From positions 1,242,056-1,306,055 of the forward strand of contig JADCRB010000118.1 of assembly GCA_021464245.1 (NCBI GenBank): a DNA stretch of 64,000 nt, in the 5' to 3' direction. Each line of letters begins with the position of its first letter. Position 1 is the stretch's first letter. This document shows positions 38,574 to 50,575 of this stretch, in pieces. Position numbers and translations under genes: made by a program. The notes below the pieces were generated by a model. It did not search any database, had not been told where the DNA came from, and saw nothing but the letters and a program-made list of their open reading frames with translations. This DNA comes from Carallia brachiata. Lineage: Eukaryota; Streptophyta; Magnoliopsida; Malpighiales; Rhizophoraceae.

Positions 38574-41500
38574 TCAATTGTTACGAACACCAATCAAATC
38601 CAAACAGTGTTTGAATTTGACTGCAGGAATAGGCTTCGTCATCATATCTGCAGGATTGTCAACTGTACTGATCTTTTCCACCATGACTTCTCCTTTTGAC
38701 ATAATTTCACGGACGAAATGATACCTGACATCAATGTGCTTAGTTCTCTCGTGATACATTAGATTTTTGGTCAAATGTATAGCACTTTGGCTGTCACAAT
38801 ACACAACAGTAGAACTCTGTTGTAAGCCCAATCGCCAACGAGACCTCGCAACCATAATGCTTCTTTCACTGCTTCTGTAACTGCCATGTATTCAGCTTCA
38901 GTTGTAGACAAAGCAATTGTAGACTGTAAAATTGCCTTCCAGCTAATGGCACAATCAGAGAGAGTGAAAACATAACCTGTTAGGGATCTCCTTTTGTCCA
39001 AATCACCAGCATAGTCGGAATCGACGTATCCCACTATATTTCCACCGGTGTTGCTATTCCTTCTGTACATCAAACCAATGTCTGTGGTTCCTCTGAGATA
39101 TCGTAAAATCCACTTCACAGCTTCCCAGTGAGCTTTACCAGGATTTCCCATAAATCTGGAAACGACGCTAACAGCATGTGAAATGTCTGGACGAGTACAT
39201 ACCATAGCATACATGATGCTCCAACTGCACTGCTGTATGGAACTCGAACCATTTGCTCCATTTCCTCATTTGTTTGAGGTGACTGTGCTGCAGAGAGTTT
39301 GAAGTGACCTGCTAATGGAGTGCACACGGGTTTGCACTCTTGCATTCCGAAACGTTCCAGAACCTTTTCAATGTACTTTTTCTGTGACAAGTACAAGGTT
39401 CCAACGCCACGATCTCTGTGAATCTCCATTCCAAGTATCTTCTTGGCCGCGCCTAAGTCTTTCATTTCAAACTCACCACTCAGTTGAATCTTCAACTGAT
39501 TAATTTTCGACATGTTCTTTGCAGCTATCAACATGTCATCAACATAGAGCAATAAATAAATAAACGAATCATCTGGCAGCCTTTTGTGATATACACAACT
39601 ATCATAATTACTTCTAGAGTAACCATTGTTGATCATAAAACTGTCAAACCTCTTGTACCACTGCCTGGGCGACTGCTTGAGACCATAAAGTGACTTTTTC
39701 AGCAGGCACACATGATCCTCCTTTGTTGGATCTTCAAAACCTTCTGGCTGACGCATGTAAATCTTCTCATCAAGATTTCCATGCAAGAATGCTGTTTTTA
39801 CATCGAGTTGCTCCAACTCCAGATCAAATAAGGCAACTATTGCAAGTAACATTCGAATAGAACTATGCTTTACAACAGGAGAAAAAACTTCATGAAAGTC
39901 AATACCTTCTCGCTGTGTAAAGCCTTTTGCAACGAGACGTGCCTTATACCGCGCATCCTCAGCTCCTGGGATTCCTTCCTTCCGTTTATAGATCCATTTG
40001 CACCCAACGATCTTCTGACCCTTCGGTGGCATCACCAGCTCCCAAGTTTGATTCTTATGAAGAGACTCAATTTCCTCTGTCATGGCAGTGACCCATCTAG
40101 AGGATTCTGGACTAGATACAGCCTCCTTATAAGAATTGGGTTCAGAATCATCCATCTCCTCAGCTACAGATAATGCAAATGCAGCTGATCCTGATCTGTA
40201 TCGTACAGGTGGTCGGATTTCTCTTTTACCTCTGCGTTTCGCAATACTGTAAGAGTCCTCCTCTGGTTCTGTAGCTTTTGACATCTGCTGCGTAGATTCT
40301 GCAGGTTCTGAGTGAACCTCTTGCTCTTCGTTCTCATCTACCGATTGAGCTATGCTGTCTTCCTGCACCAATTTTGAAGCCTTCACCTCTGGCTCCACCT
40401 GCTCGCTGACTTCCTCGTCATCATCAACCATGATAGACCCTTCTTTCCGGGAGCATTGCAGACTCATCAAATGTCACATCTCTGCTGATAATAAATTTAG
40501 GTGAATTTGGGTCAACACACCACAGCCTGTATCCTTTGACCCCTTCTGCATAGCCTAGGAATATGCACTTCTTGCTCTGGGTCCAAGCTTGTCTTCCTTC
40601 ACATGAGCATAAGCTGGACAACCAAACACTTTAAGATTAGAGTAATCAGCAGGAGAACCGGACCATACCTCCTCGGGAGTCTTCAACTCGATAGCTGTTG
40701 ACGGTGACCGATTGACTAAGTAGCAAGCCATATTAACAGCTTCAGCCCAAAAGACTTTTGGTAGCTTTGCCTGTGAGAGCATACATCGAGCTCTCTCCAA
40801 GAGTGTTCTGTTCATTCGTTCTGCAACTCCATTTTGCTGTGGAGTATGTCTGACTGTGCGATGTCGGACGATACCTTCATTACTGCAAACTTTTCAAATT
40901 CACCAGAACAATATTCAAGACCATTATCGGTCCTCAGACGTTTGATCTTCTTACCAGTCTGCTTCTCGATCAAAGTCTTCCATTCTTTGAATTTGTTGAA
41001 CACTTCACTTTTTTGTTTAAGAAAATACACCCACACTTTCCGTGAAAAATCATCAATGAAAATTAACAGATATCGTTTACCGCCTTTGGATGGGACAGAG
41101 GCAGGTCCCCACAAGTCAGAGTGTATGTAGTCCACCGTTTGCTTGGTTTTGTGGACAGCAGTACTAAACTTGACTCTGCTTTGTTTTCCGAAGACGCAGT
41201 GTTCGCAGAACTCCAACTTGCTTTTCTGACCTCCAAGCAAACCTCGTTTGCTTAATTCAGTCATGCCTCGCTCGCTCATGTGGCCAAGACGCATGTGCCA
41301 CAATTGAGTTGTTCTGGAACTTGAATCTGTTATTGAAACATTAACACCACCAATAACTGTATTACCTTGAAGATAATAGAGGCCATTTGACAGCTTTCCC
41401 TTCATCACGATTAGTGCCCCTTTGCAAACTCTAAGTACTCCACCTTCAGCTGAGTACCTATAGCCATTAGAATCAAGAATACTCAAAGATATAAGATTCT

Positions 41501-42560
41501 TTTTAAGCTCTGGAACATGACGAACTTCCAATGTTCTGAAAATGCCATCGTGCATCTTGATTCGAACAGTACCAACTCCAACAATAGATAGTGCCTTGTT
41601 GTTCCCCAATAAGACTGTTCCTGCATTAATTGATTTGTACGTTAAGAACCAGTGCTTATTAGGACTCATGTGGAATGTACAACCTGAATCAAGGATCCAT
41701 TCGTCAATTGAGCTGCTAGTTGAAACTGTTAGAACAGTCTCTCCATCGGAGCTTTCAACTTCACTGGCTATGTTTGCGGTGTTGGGAAAATCATCAACTT
41801 TCTGTTTCCCCTTGTCTTTGCGCTTGGGACAATTTCGCCTGATATGTCCCCTTTCGTGACAATGATAGCACGTTACTTTATCGTGTCTAGATTTGGATCT
41901 AGACTTGCCTCTGCTACTGGACCCCTTCTGTGTTGATCTACCTCTAACAATCAAGCCGTCTGCTTGATTCTCTACGACCTCTTCCGTCATCCGCTTCTTG
42001 AGCTCCCTTGAGTTTAATGATGCCTTCACATCATCCAGGGAAAGACTCTCCCTCGCGTATAACATTGTATCAACGAAATTGTCATAAGATGGAGGTAATT
42101 TGCACAACAACATAATAGCTTGGTCCTCATCTTCAACTTTAACATCAATATTTTTCAAATCTAAGATTACCTTGTTGAATTCGGCCAGGTAATCTTGAAT
42201 GGGTGTTCCTTCCTTCATCCGGAGAGCGTAGAGACGGTGTTTTAGATACACCCGGTTGGTCAGGGACTTGGTCATGTAACGGGACTCCAATTTGGACCAC
42301 AAACCATCTGGAGTGGTTTGATCTGCAACTTCACGTAGAACCTCATCTGATAAGCACAATAAAATTGTACTATGTGCCTTTTCCATGAGCTCCTCCTTTT
42401 TCTCCTTTGTCAACGATTCTGGCAGTTCCTGCTCGCCTTTGAGCGCCTTAGCTAGTCCTTGTTGGACTAATAACGCTCGTACCTTGATACGCCACATGTT
42501 GAAATCATTCTTACCATCGAATCTCTCCACATCATATTTCGTTGATGATCTTTCTGCCAT
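38574..42560 (-). pseudogene. Copia gag-pol, interrupted by five frameshifts
   Basis: Begins at ATG 42560 with a gag capsid-like region, a CX2CX4HX4C zinc knuckle (residues 231-244) and a protease DSG triad (291-293). Then come the integrase HHCC region and DD residues, an RT with YVDDMLIA, and an RNase H with YVDSDYAGD. Frame breaks lie near 40888 (in the integrase, before its catalytic Glu), 40573, 40440-40460, 39216 and 38830. Four fit a single lost base, several in short homopolymers, and one fits a gained base. No internal nonsense substitutions were noted between the breaks. This is either early decay or a consensus-quality problem. Confidence 0.9.
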
Positions 42561-42582
42561 CTCGAAATACTTGCAACCAATC

Positions 42583-42600
42583 AGTTGGGCTCTGATACCA
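42583..42600 (-). other. tRNA-iMet primer-binding site of the copia element
   Basis: The minus strand reads TGGTATCAGAGCCCAACT, complementary to the 3' end of plant initiator tRNA-Met. It lies three bases inside the 5' LTR border (42604). Confidence 0.93.
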
Positions 42601-42603
42601 GTT

Positions 42604-43211
42604 TGTTGCGAATGGACCCACTAGATCACGGATCTAACCTGATTAATTTTGCGGAATAAATTTGGCAAAAATAATAACACGACACGACACAAGAATTTAC
42701 GTGGTTCGGCCTAAAGCCTACGTCCACGGCAAAGACGATCAGAGAATATTCCACTATCAAAAAAGAGATTTTACAAGCTGCACACAATATACCTCACTGC
42801 CCAAATCCCACATACACCCAATGTCACTCAAGTATTTCTCTCTAAATACTTTCTCTCTCTTGATTCTCTCCCACTCTTGGATACCTCTCTACCAAAATCA
42901 TGGACATATATATAGGCATTGGAGTCATCTACATACATTCAAAGTCATCCATGTGAAAAGGATCATTCAAAGTCCAATATGGCAACTTCAACATTGGTAG
43001 GCTAGTCAAGTTTGGCAACTTCAACTATGGTAGGCTAGTCAAAGTTTGATAATTTCAACTTTGTCATTGTTAGACCAATAACAAACACATGGTAATTAAC
43101 TTGTCATAGCAAATTGTGATTTTGCTACCCATGTCATCTTCAAAGCCATCAAATTTGACTAATATTTAGGCATGTGTTTCTTACTCCAATTGCAAGACAT
43201 CAACTTCAACA
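42604..43211 (-). repeat. 5' LTR of the copia element
   Basis: 608 bp partner of 37901-38508. It holds the element's promoter. A TATATATA tract (plus strand about 42905-42912) is the likely TATA region on the minus strand. Confidence 0.96.
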
Positions 43212-43216
43212 ATTTA

Positions 43217-45321
43217 TAATATTATAAAAAATATCTAAGTGTTTTTTGTGTTCAACTTCATTATCACTATATATATCACTATATACAAGTATATCATCAA
43301 TATATATATATGATGAAATTCAAATTTTAGATCAAATTTTGAAAATATTTTCTTATTTCTTAATTTATTGAATAAAACATAATTATTTGGTATAAGATAA
43401 TTAAAAATCTCAATCAAAAAATTACAATAAGAGAATTCTGAGAGAAGCATTTCAGCAAGGAGAAGAGGTACATATATAAAAGACTTCTCTCATTAACAAG
43501 CAAGTCTCTTTATATAGGAGTTAGTACATAGATTACATCATGCAAATTTGAAAACAAATTGCAACATTCTATTGATGGAGAAAATATAGCTGAGGAACAA
43601 AATTGTGCCAGTGCAGATATTCTTTCTAAGAATAAGTCGTTTACCCTATCCACCTGCTTTGTCGATGCCAATTGATAGATTACGAGAGGATTTGCAGAGA
43701 ATTATAATTTGTTATTTTATTTCTCTTCGTGTATGTAGTCATATATGGTTATTTTTCAGCTTCTCGATTGTACAGTGATGTAAATAGTCTTAAGGCTCTA
43801 CCCTCTATAATACACCAATACAATTGTTTTTGGCTCTTTGATTTCTAAAATTCTTTACATTCAAATAAACTGGATGTTAAGCTGTGCAGCTTTTATAATT
43901 CAAACTTTAATAATTAAAATTCAAATTCTAGATGAAAGTTTTGAGCAATGCAACAGCACTAATTCTATCACTTCTTAACATAGTCAAATTAAAATCATAG
44001 AAATCTCGAAAACTCAAACCATTGGCTTCTTTTGATGCGGTCATTTTATTATCACTGTTTTTATTGGTAATATATAATCTACATCATTAGTTACAATCAT
44101 ATGCTGACTATCATAAATGTGTAACTGACAATTACGATGGTGGAACGTGTAACTTTTTATGAGTCAAACTTTTTAACATTCGTTGTTTGGCTCACGTCAA
44201 AAATTCTGTCCATGAAAGATTTCTAATTTATTATATACACAACTTATCATGAACTACTGAATCCACATAACATATACTAGTACTACAAAGCAATGGAAAT
44301 TCAACCAATTAAAAAAAATTAATCAAAGTTCGATATTCTCCTTGTTTGCCGCAGTGAGCGTCTAAGGATATTTTTTTCAGAAGTCCGATTAACATGGGCA
44401 CTTTTTTTTTAATGAAATAATAATCAGGGACAATATTGAAGAGATTTTGGAAACACAACTTCTTTGTAATTTGCAAACCGCTGAATCTTGTATGACTTAC
44501 GTGAAACAAAGTTCAATTAATTGAAGAGCAATTGGACCCGTTCAATTCAGAAGGTAATGCAGATCAACCTGCAATCTGCCTACAGAATTCCTGGTCATAA
44601 TGTGTTATATATATTTAAACAAATTAGGTAAAAAAAAATCAATAATTCCATATTCTCATTACACAATTCATAGTTCAACCAGTCTCGTAATGGGTTAAAA
44701 AAAAATCAATCTTTTTAATCCAGATCTCAAGGCAACTATAATAAGTGTACTAAAGTTTTGTCCCCAGTGATTTTCTTATGATTCTCTAAGTGGGATATGC
44801 AAATATTCGACTAATTTTTTTTGGCCAGTTTTGATCCGTGTAATGAAACTTTATTACTAAAAAAATCTTGTAGTATTTTTATATTCAGATTATTTATTAT
44901 TAATTAACTATTTGTTGCCAGATAAAGAGAATTTTCCACAATAAAGCATATACCGACTTTCTGAAACAATATAAAGTGACCAAATGGACGGTCATTAGTC
45001 AGACTACAATAACAATGTCATTGGTGTATTGTCCAAGAGAAAATGATCCAATCAGTTAGAAGGCCATGGCCAGCAGGGCCCTGAAAATGTACAATGCAAT
45101 ATTTTGGTAATTTCTTGCTAAATAAGACTACGAAGGACATGCTTAAATAAGTACAAAAAAAAATACATAATTAATTTAACAACATTTAACAATTTATCTA
45201 TTTGTTTTAAAATTTAACATATTTTTTCACGATCAAACCATACAAATTATTGTGTGTACACCACGTATTCAAGTTTGAGTGTGCAAAATGTATTTCTGTT
45301 TCTTGCTAGTTCAATTTCAAC
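43217..45321. other. Spacer with a probable old LTR remnant
   Basis: About 43420-43560 on the minus strand has a TATA-like CCTATATAAAGAG followed by a leader-like stretch, resembling part of an old LTR. About 43690-43850 also looks like retrotransposon 3' sequence (TAATACACCAATACAATTG). No partner repeat or duplication was found. The rest is AT-rich, and the end carries the germin copy 2 promoter. Confidence 0.35.
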
Positions 45322-45329
45322 TATAAAAA
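45322..45329 (+). promoter_or_regulatory. TATA box of germin-like copy 2
   Basis: TATAAAAA, 87 bases upstream of the ATG at 45409, with a CA-rich region about 30 bases downstream of it. Confidence 0.65.
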
Positions 45330-45408
45330 TACATCCCTAAGAGCCCCAACCCATCATCCCAGAATATAGAAGCCTGCATCCTCTCCACATCATCACTTCT
45401 TGCTCACC

Positions 45409-46041
45409 ATGGCAACAACAAAGAGACCCATCCTGAAAATTTCCCCAACATTGGTAGTAGCCACACTTGCCATTGTCCAAGTATCCATAGCTGCAGACCC
45501 AGATACTCTTACAGACTTCATACTTCCTCCAAATAGGACCACAGCTGACCCATCATTCTTCACTTTCACAGGCTTGCGTGATCTTCTCAACGCGCCAAAG
45601 CCCACGGATTTTAACCTGACAAAAGTCACCATGAACGAATTCCCTGCACTCAATGGACAGAGTGTTTCCTATGCTGTTCTTCAATTCCCGGCCGGAACTA
45701 CCAATCCGCCTCACACTCATCCGCGTGCTTCTGAGCTGCTCTTAGTCGTTGATGGCTGGCTTCAAGTAGGACTTGTTGACACGACCAACAAGCTCTATAC
45801 TCAGACCCTGCAAACAGGTGACATGTTCGTTTTCCCCAAGGGACTTGTTCACTTCCAGTACAATTCGGATGGATACAAAACTGCCGTTGCAATATCTGCT
45901 TTTGGGAGTGCAAACGCTGGGGCTGTTTCACTTCCTGGTACCCTCTTCGCCACTGGTATTGATAACACTATTTTGGCTAAGGCCTTCAAGACTGATGTGG
46001 CTACCATCCAAGCCATTAAAAAGGGTCTGGGTGGCTACTAG
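45409..46041 (+). CDS. Germin-like protein (GLP9-3-like), intact array copy 2
   Basis: Secreted cupin of 210 residues, intronless. Germin-like proteins are apoplastic metal-binding cupins; some have Mn superoxide dismutase or other activities, none provable here. Signal peptide about 1-28, mature start near ADPDTLTDF. Cupin box 1 is PHTHPRASE with putative metal ligands H102, H104 and E109; box 2 is GDMFVFPKGLVHFQYN with H148. Two N-glycosylation sequons (NRT, NLT). The protein contains no cysteine, so the N-terminal disulfide usual in true germins is absent. The ATG at 45409 is chosen because the upstream extension starts with TTG. Neighbours at 35418 and 49932 are broken copies, so this may be the only working member in the window. 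Confidence 0.92.
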   Translation: MATTKRPILKISPTLVVATLAIVQVSIAADPDTLTDFILPPNRTTADPSFFTFTGLRDLLNAPKPTDFNLTKVTMNEFPALNGQSVSYAVLQFPAGTTNPPHTHPRASELLLVVDGWLQVGLVDTTNKLYTQTLQTGDMFVFPKGLVHFQYNSDGYKTAVAISAFGSANAGAVSLPGTLFATGIDNTILAKAFKTDVATIQAIKKGLGGY

Positions 46042-46939
46042 CTAATTAATTTTCCGGGTTTGGTAGACAGAAGGCAGAAGGAACAAGTTTTCTTTATTAT
46101 TATTATTATTATTATTTTTCAAAACCTTCCGCTCGAGTAGGCTGCTCCCTGCAACAGAAGGGCAAATTAAGGCAAAAGGGAGCCACGCATCTGCCCCCGG
46201 TTTGGGCGGCACATGGCTACCTATTTTTTCCTTAATTTTCTTTCGTATTTCCTTGTTTTTCCCATGTTTGCGATTAGATTAGCTGTTTAATAACGAACGG
46301 CATCACGGCACAAGGGTAAATGTTGGCCAGTCCTGGCTTACTTATGTATCCCTTTATGTCAATTTTTTGCAGCAAGTAAACAATTTTATCTTTGGTGTGC
46401 TATTTGAAACTTGAGTGATTTACTCGGATAATTGATTGATTAGTTAGATATGCGTTCCAGTGTGTTCTTGTAATTTCTTTTTTTTTTTTCTTCACATTTC
46501 CAAAACAGAGTTTCATGAACTAGAAAATATTTGTGTGCTGATTTTTTATGTGTTATTTTTGATATTTTGATTGATGTCTTAAATGAAATAAAATTGATAG
46601 TTTTTACAATAAAACTGATAATATTTTTGATAAAAATATAATAACTTTTAATTTTTTTAACAAAAATTATCAATCTTATTACATTCAATATATTTATCAA
46701 GACACTAAAAATTAAAACATGTATCAGTACTCTTCATGAAATTGTTCTGACATGTGGACAAACAACATTTCTCTTTGAAAACTTGGAGCACTGTCAAACA
46801 TAACCAAAGTAGATATATAACTGCTTAGGTTTAAGCCCCCATTGCTAAGACTAGAAAGGGTTAGTCTAGTTAGAAAATTTAGAAATTCTCTTTATCAACG
46901 GGAACTTGATCCTTGCTAGTAGCACTCTAAGAGTAAGAT

Positions 46940-47025
46940 TTAGAGGAGGTGGCGAAATTTGATCCCACAACTTCTTTTCAAACTCAAAAGTTAGGTGACT
47001 GCTTGAGCTAAATCAAATAATTGAA
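46940..47025 (-). repeat. tRNA-derived SINE-like unit
   Basis: On the minus strand TTAGCTCAAGCAGTC (46998-47012) matches the Pol III A box closely. GGGATCAAATTTCG (46953-46966) is a degenerate B box about 40 bases downstream. Ends were not resolved. Confidence 0.5.
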
Positions 47026-47949
47026 GGAATGTCTATTTAATATCATACAAGAAGCGACTCGACTTGAAAGCTGATCCTAAGTAAAGGCCTGAAATTTCGG
47101 GAGGATTGTCTTTAAAGAAAAAAAAAATGATCTATTGGAGCTCATCAAAATATTTCCTTGCGGAAGTTTCTCATTTTTAAGAACTTAAACTTCCACTATT
47201 AAAACTCTTGGATTTTAAGATTTGTAAGAATGAGAAGAATTATTTATATTATATACTTTATAACTTAATGACTTTTTAATAAAAAAAAATCCTCAGAAAC
47301 TAACTCAAAGAGAAAAGAATGTGCATTTTCAGGACCGAGGCCCTAACCATACATTTAAGTCGGTCCAATGGAAAAAGATGATGCACTTTTTTGGATGTCC
47401 CCAAGAACTATGTTTAGTTACAATATGTCATATATAATTGTTATTTTTATTTTTTTTTTCAATTAGTTTTATACATACATATGTATATATATATATATAC
47501 TCAGTCAAAATGAAACGGAAACCGAACATTTCGTGGTTCAAAAATGCCGAATCTTGCCTCAGTCATCATTTGCAATGACTACTCGGAAAATTTTCTTTTA
47601 TATTGGTTAAATCAATTAAATTTCGAACTTCCAATTTTTCTGTTTCGAAGATCGATTCAGTTTTCAAAACATTCTGTTTTTCCTCATCGCTGAGGAACAA
47701 TGCGGCAGTCCTCAAAGGGTGAGCATAAATAAAGCGGTGGTATCCCGGTAGAATTCTGTTATTTTTGTCTAATCCAGGCGAGAGCCTTAATTTTCATAGA
47801 AGTGTTAGGCCCGAAAAGGCTCATTACCAATAGCCCATATGGCCTAAGATAGATAACAGGGTCATGGAAGAAGAGGAATAGTATCATAAACATAAAGCAA
47901 AAGGAGGCAAGAATTATTCTTTTTGAATGGAAACAACATTTTTGTTTTT

Positions 47950-48075
47950 TGCTTTTCTTAGTTGTCGGAGTCACAGGCCCAAAAGGGAAGGGGTTGACGA
48001 GGAACTGGCGGAGATTCGAATGCTCACCAATAGTAAAAGGCTACCGCCTCTCTTGCCACTTGACTTAAGCCTTAA
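47950..48075 (-). repeat. tRNA-derived SINE-like unit
   Basis: On the minus strand AAGTCAAGTGGCAAGAGAGG (about 48046-48065) is A-box-like and GCATTCGAATCTCC (about 48011-48024) is B-box-like, in GC-richer sequence. Target duplication was not identified. The head differs from the other SINE-like units here. Confidence 0.5.
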
Positions 48076-49845
48076 GAAACAACAATTCAAATGAATATAG
48101 ACAGACCAAAACCACAATAGTTGCAAACTGCGATTTTTTTCCATTTATTTTTAGACATGTCCACCCTTGAAGATGTTTAACAAGCCTTTAGCTCTTTTTT
48201 TTTTTTCGTGTACAATAAAAGGTATATTGTTAAAATATTAGTCATCGCTTCTTTAAGTTTAAGTTAAAGGTTACCTATTGATATCCTAATTCAACTTTTT
48301 CACAGGAAAATCCAACACTTGAGCAATAACTGCATCGAGCGAGACTCCATATTTGACCACAGCAATTATCAAATCAAAAACTCAACGCTGCATTACAACT
48401 TACACCAAGCACTTTAGTTGGGTAATTGCAGCAAGTGAATTCAAACATAAATCAAATACGTAAAAAGACATCGACTAACCAATAAATTCCTATATCCGGT
48501 GGTATTGCCTCTAACTTGCTCATCCCAATTAATGTCAAATCAATATGAAACTTCCCAGTCTTTGCGAAAGGGGAATTGTCCTGATTTTCTAATAATATTC
48601 GAAATTCACAACATAAAGCTAGGTCCAGGATGACAAACTCCAATAAAATTGAAGATATTGGAGAACTCTATGTACAACGCACCAACTTACCATTAGATGT
48701 CACGGATGACGGACCAAAAGATTGTAATCCTATCGGGGCGATTTGCTATGTAACACGTTTATCTCATGAACTTCGTGAGTCCACGTACATATTTATGAAA
48801 CAAAAAATGCACAACCCTATAAAATTGATTTTTCCATACTTGTTTTCTTTTTGTCTTGTTTATTTTTCGATTACATCTGACTAGAATGTTTTTAGTAATT
48901 AGGAAGATAAATCGCATTGTAAAAGTAATAATAATTTTCTCATGCAAAAAATCTTACATAATTGTTGGTCTAATATATCACCATGTACTAGATTTAACAA
49001 ACAGTTTCAAGTTATGAGATTGATTGGTTTTTTTAACATGATTTCAAGGCCTTTGCGATCAAGATTTATTTGTTCAATTCACGTTCTCTTCCTTCTTTGC
49101 ATTTGCTCTCAATAAATTGAAAAAAAAAAGTTTCCATAGGTCTTAGTCGTACTATGTAGAGAGGACGGCGAGCCCCGGTATGTCCATACTTGCCGGTTCT
49201 CTTACGTTAGTATCTTTTTTAACATGTCAGGCCGGACGTCGGTTTGATTAAAAAAAATAAAAACAATGTCCCACTAAGAAAATATAAACAATAGTTATAA
49301 TAGTTATAGAGTAGTTATAAAAATGAGTTCAACTTTTGAGAAATAATTAAAAAATTCTTTCTTTTAAAACTAGACTTTAAACGTATTTAGTATTATCCAA
49401 AATTTACTTTATATTACTCTAAACTTTGATTTAAATTTTTTTTCCTAAAAAACACTTTTTACTGTCTATAGTTATTTTATGGTTATTTTCTATATTCATC
49501 TAGTTTTTCTCAAAAAAAAAAATATATTTACATGATCAAAAACTGTTTGATTATCAACTTAATGTATCATGATATTTAATTTCTCTTAAAAGCCATTGTA
49601 TCAATGTTTAGTTCGCGTAGGCAGGTGGGTGTCGAGTTAATTATTTAATTGGGTACAACTAAATATCCCATAATTCCGTGGTTTTTATCTATGCCAATTG
49701 AGGCAAACGAAGTTTTGTTCCATGGCTTGTCTGATTATGTTGGTGATTTGAATTTGACCAAATCGACAGCAATTGGCACGACTACTGCAACAACTATTGC
49801 ATTGTAATGTCCATCCAAGCAAGCCGAACGAGTAGTTTTTCGCAC

Positions 49846-49853
49846 TATATAAG
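49846..49853 (+). promoter_or_regulatory. TATA box of germin copy 3
   Basis: TATATAAG, 86 bases before the ATG at 49932. The spacing is almost identical to copy 2. The ATG at 49860 is too close to this box to be in the mRNA, which supports the downstream start. Confidence 0.6.
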
Positions 49854-49931
49854 TGCATCATGCTCCGGAGCCAAGCACTCATGGTCCCATTATCAAACAT
49901 CAATCTTAATTACAACCTTGTTGGCCGCCAT

Positions 49932-50575
49932 ATGGCTTCAGCATCAAATTCCACCTTAAAATTCTTTTCATCAGTACTAATATTGTTAGCCACATTACTT
50001 GCCATCGTCCAAATCGCAATGGCTGGCGATCCAGACATTCTTACTGACTTCGTGCTTCCTCCAAATAGGACGACAGCTGATGCATCATTTTTCACTTTCA
50101 CTGGCATGCGTGGCCTTATAGGCGCACCGATACCGGAAACTTTACAAGATCACAAAGGCTAGCATGAACGAATTTCCTGCTTTAAACGGGCAGAGTGTCT
50201 CTTATGCTGTTCTTCAGTTCCCTACTCGCACTATCAATCCGCCCCACGTGCATCCTAGCGGATCGGAGCTCCTCCTCCTCCTTGACGGCCCTTCAAGTAG
50301 GAGTTGTTGACACAACTAACAAGCTCTATACTCAGAAATTGCAAGGTGGCGACATGTTCATCTTCCCCAAGGGACTTGTTCACTTCCAATACAATCCAAG
50401 TTCTAAAAAAACGGCCACTGCGATTTCCTTGTTTGGGAGTGCAAATGCAGGGACAGTGTCAATGCCCACCACCCTTTTCGCCACTGGCATTGACGATACC
50501 ATCTTGGCTAAGGCCTTCAAAACTGATGTTGCCACCATCCAAGCTCTCAAGAAAGGTCTCGGAGGCAACCCTTGA
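49932..50575 (+). pseudogene. Germin-like protein, array copy 3, two frameshifts
   Basis: Close to copy 2 throughout: signal peptide, GDPDILTDFVLPPN, NEFPALNGQSVSYAVLQ, box 1 NPPHVHPSGSE, box 2 GDMFIFPKGLVHFQYN and the end AKAFKTDVATIQ. The reading frame changes twice: near 50141-50145, where one base appears gained, and near 50286-50292, where two bases of the Trp codon seen in copy 2 appear lost. The middle ~145 bases are therefore out of frame, although every metal ligand is still encoded. Promoter and ends look intact. This is either a very young pseudogene or a functional gene with assembly errors. Confidence 0.8.

Larger units (their letters stand above)
37901..43211 (-). mobile_element. 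Ty1-copia LTR retrotransposon, full length, minus strand
   Basis: Complete 5,311 bp element. Two 608 bp LTRs with TG...CA ends, 5 bp target duplication ATTTA (37896-37900 and 43212-43216), tRNA-iMet primer-binding site next to the 5' LTR, and a polypurine tract next to the 3' LTR. Domain order gag, protease, integrase, RT, RNase H marks the copia type. It sits between germin copies 1 and 2 and does not disrupt a gene. The two LTRs differ at about four substitutions and five short indels by eye, so insertion was recent. The gag-pol frame is broken five times, so this copy cannot be autonomous as read. Confidence 0.97.
46042..49845. other. Spacer between germin copies 2 and 3
   Basis: Germin 3' flank (with an ATT repeat at about 46095-46116), then AT-rich DNA carrying two SINE-like units listed separately. 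Short frames at 48452-48884 show no recognisable family. No gene is supported. Confidence 0.45.

Noticed and set aside
37901..43211. Direct repeats of 608 bp considered as a segmental duplication
   Set aside because: TG/CA ends, ATTTA duplication, primer-binding site, polypurine tract and gag-pol show they are LTRs.
48452..48884. Opposed short frames near 48.5-48.9 kb
   Set aside because: No recognisable family, no splice continuity and no promoter signal.
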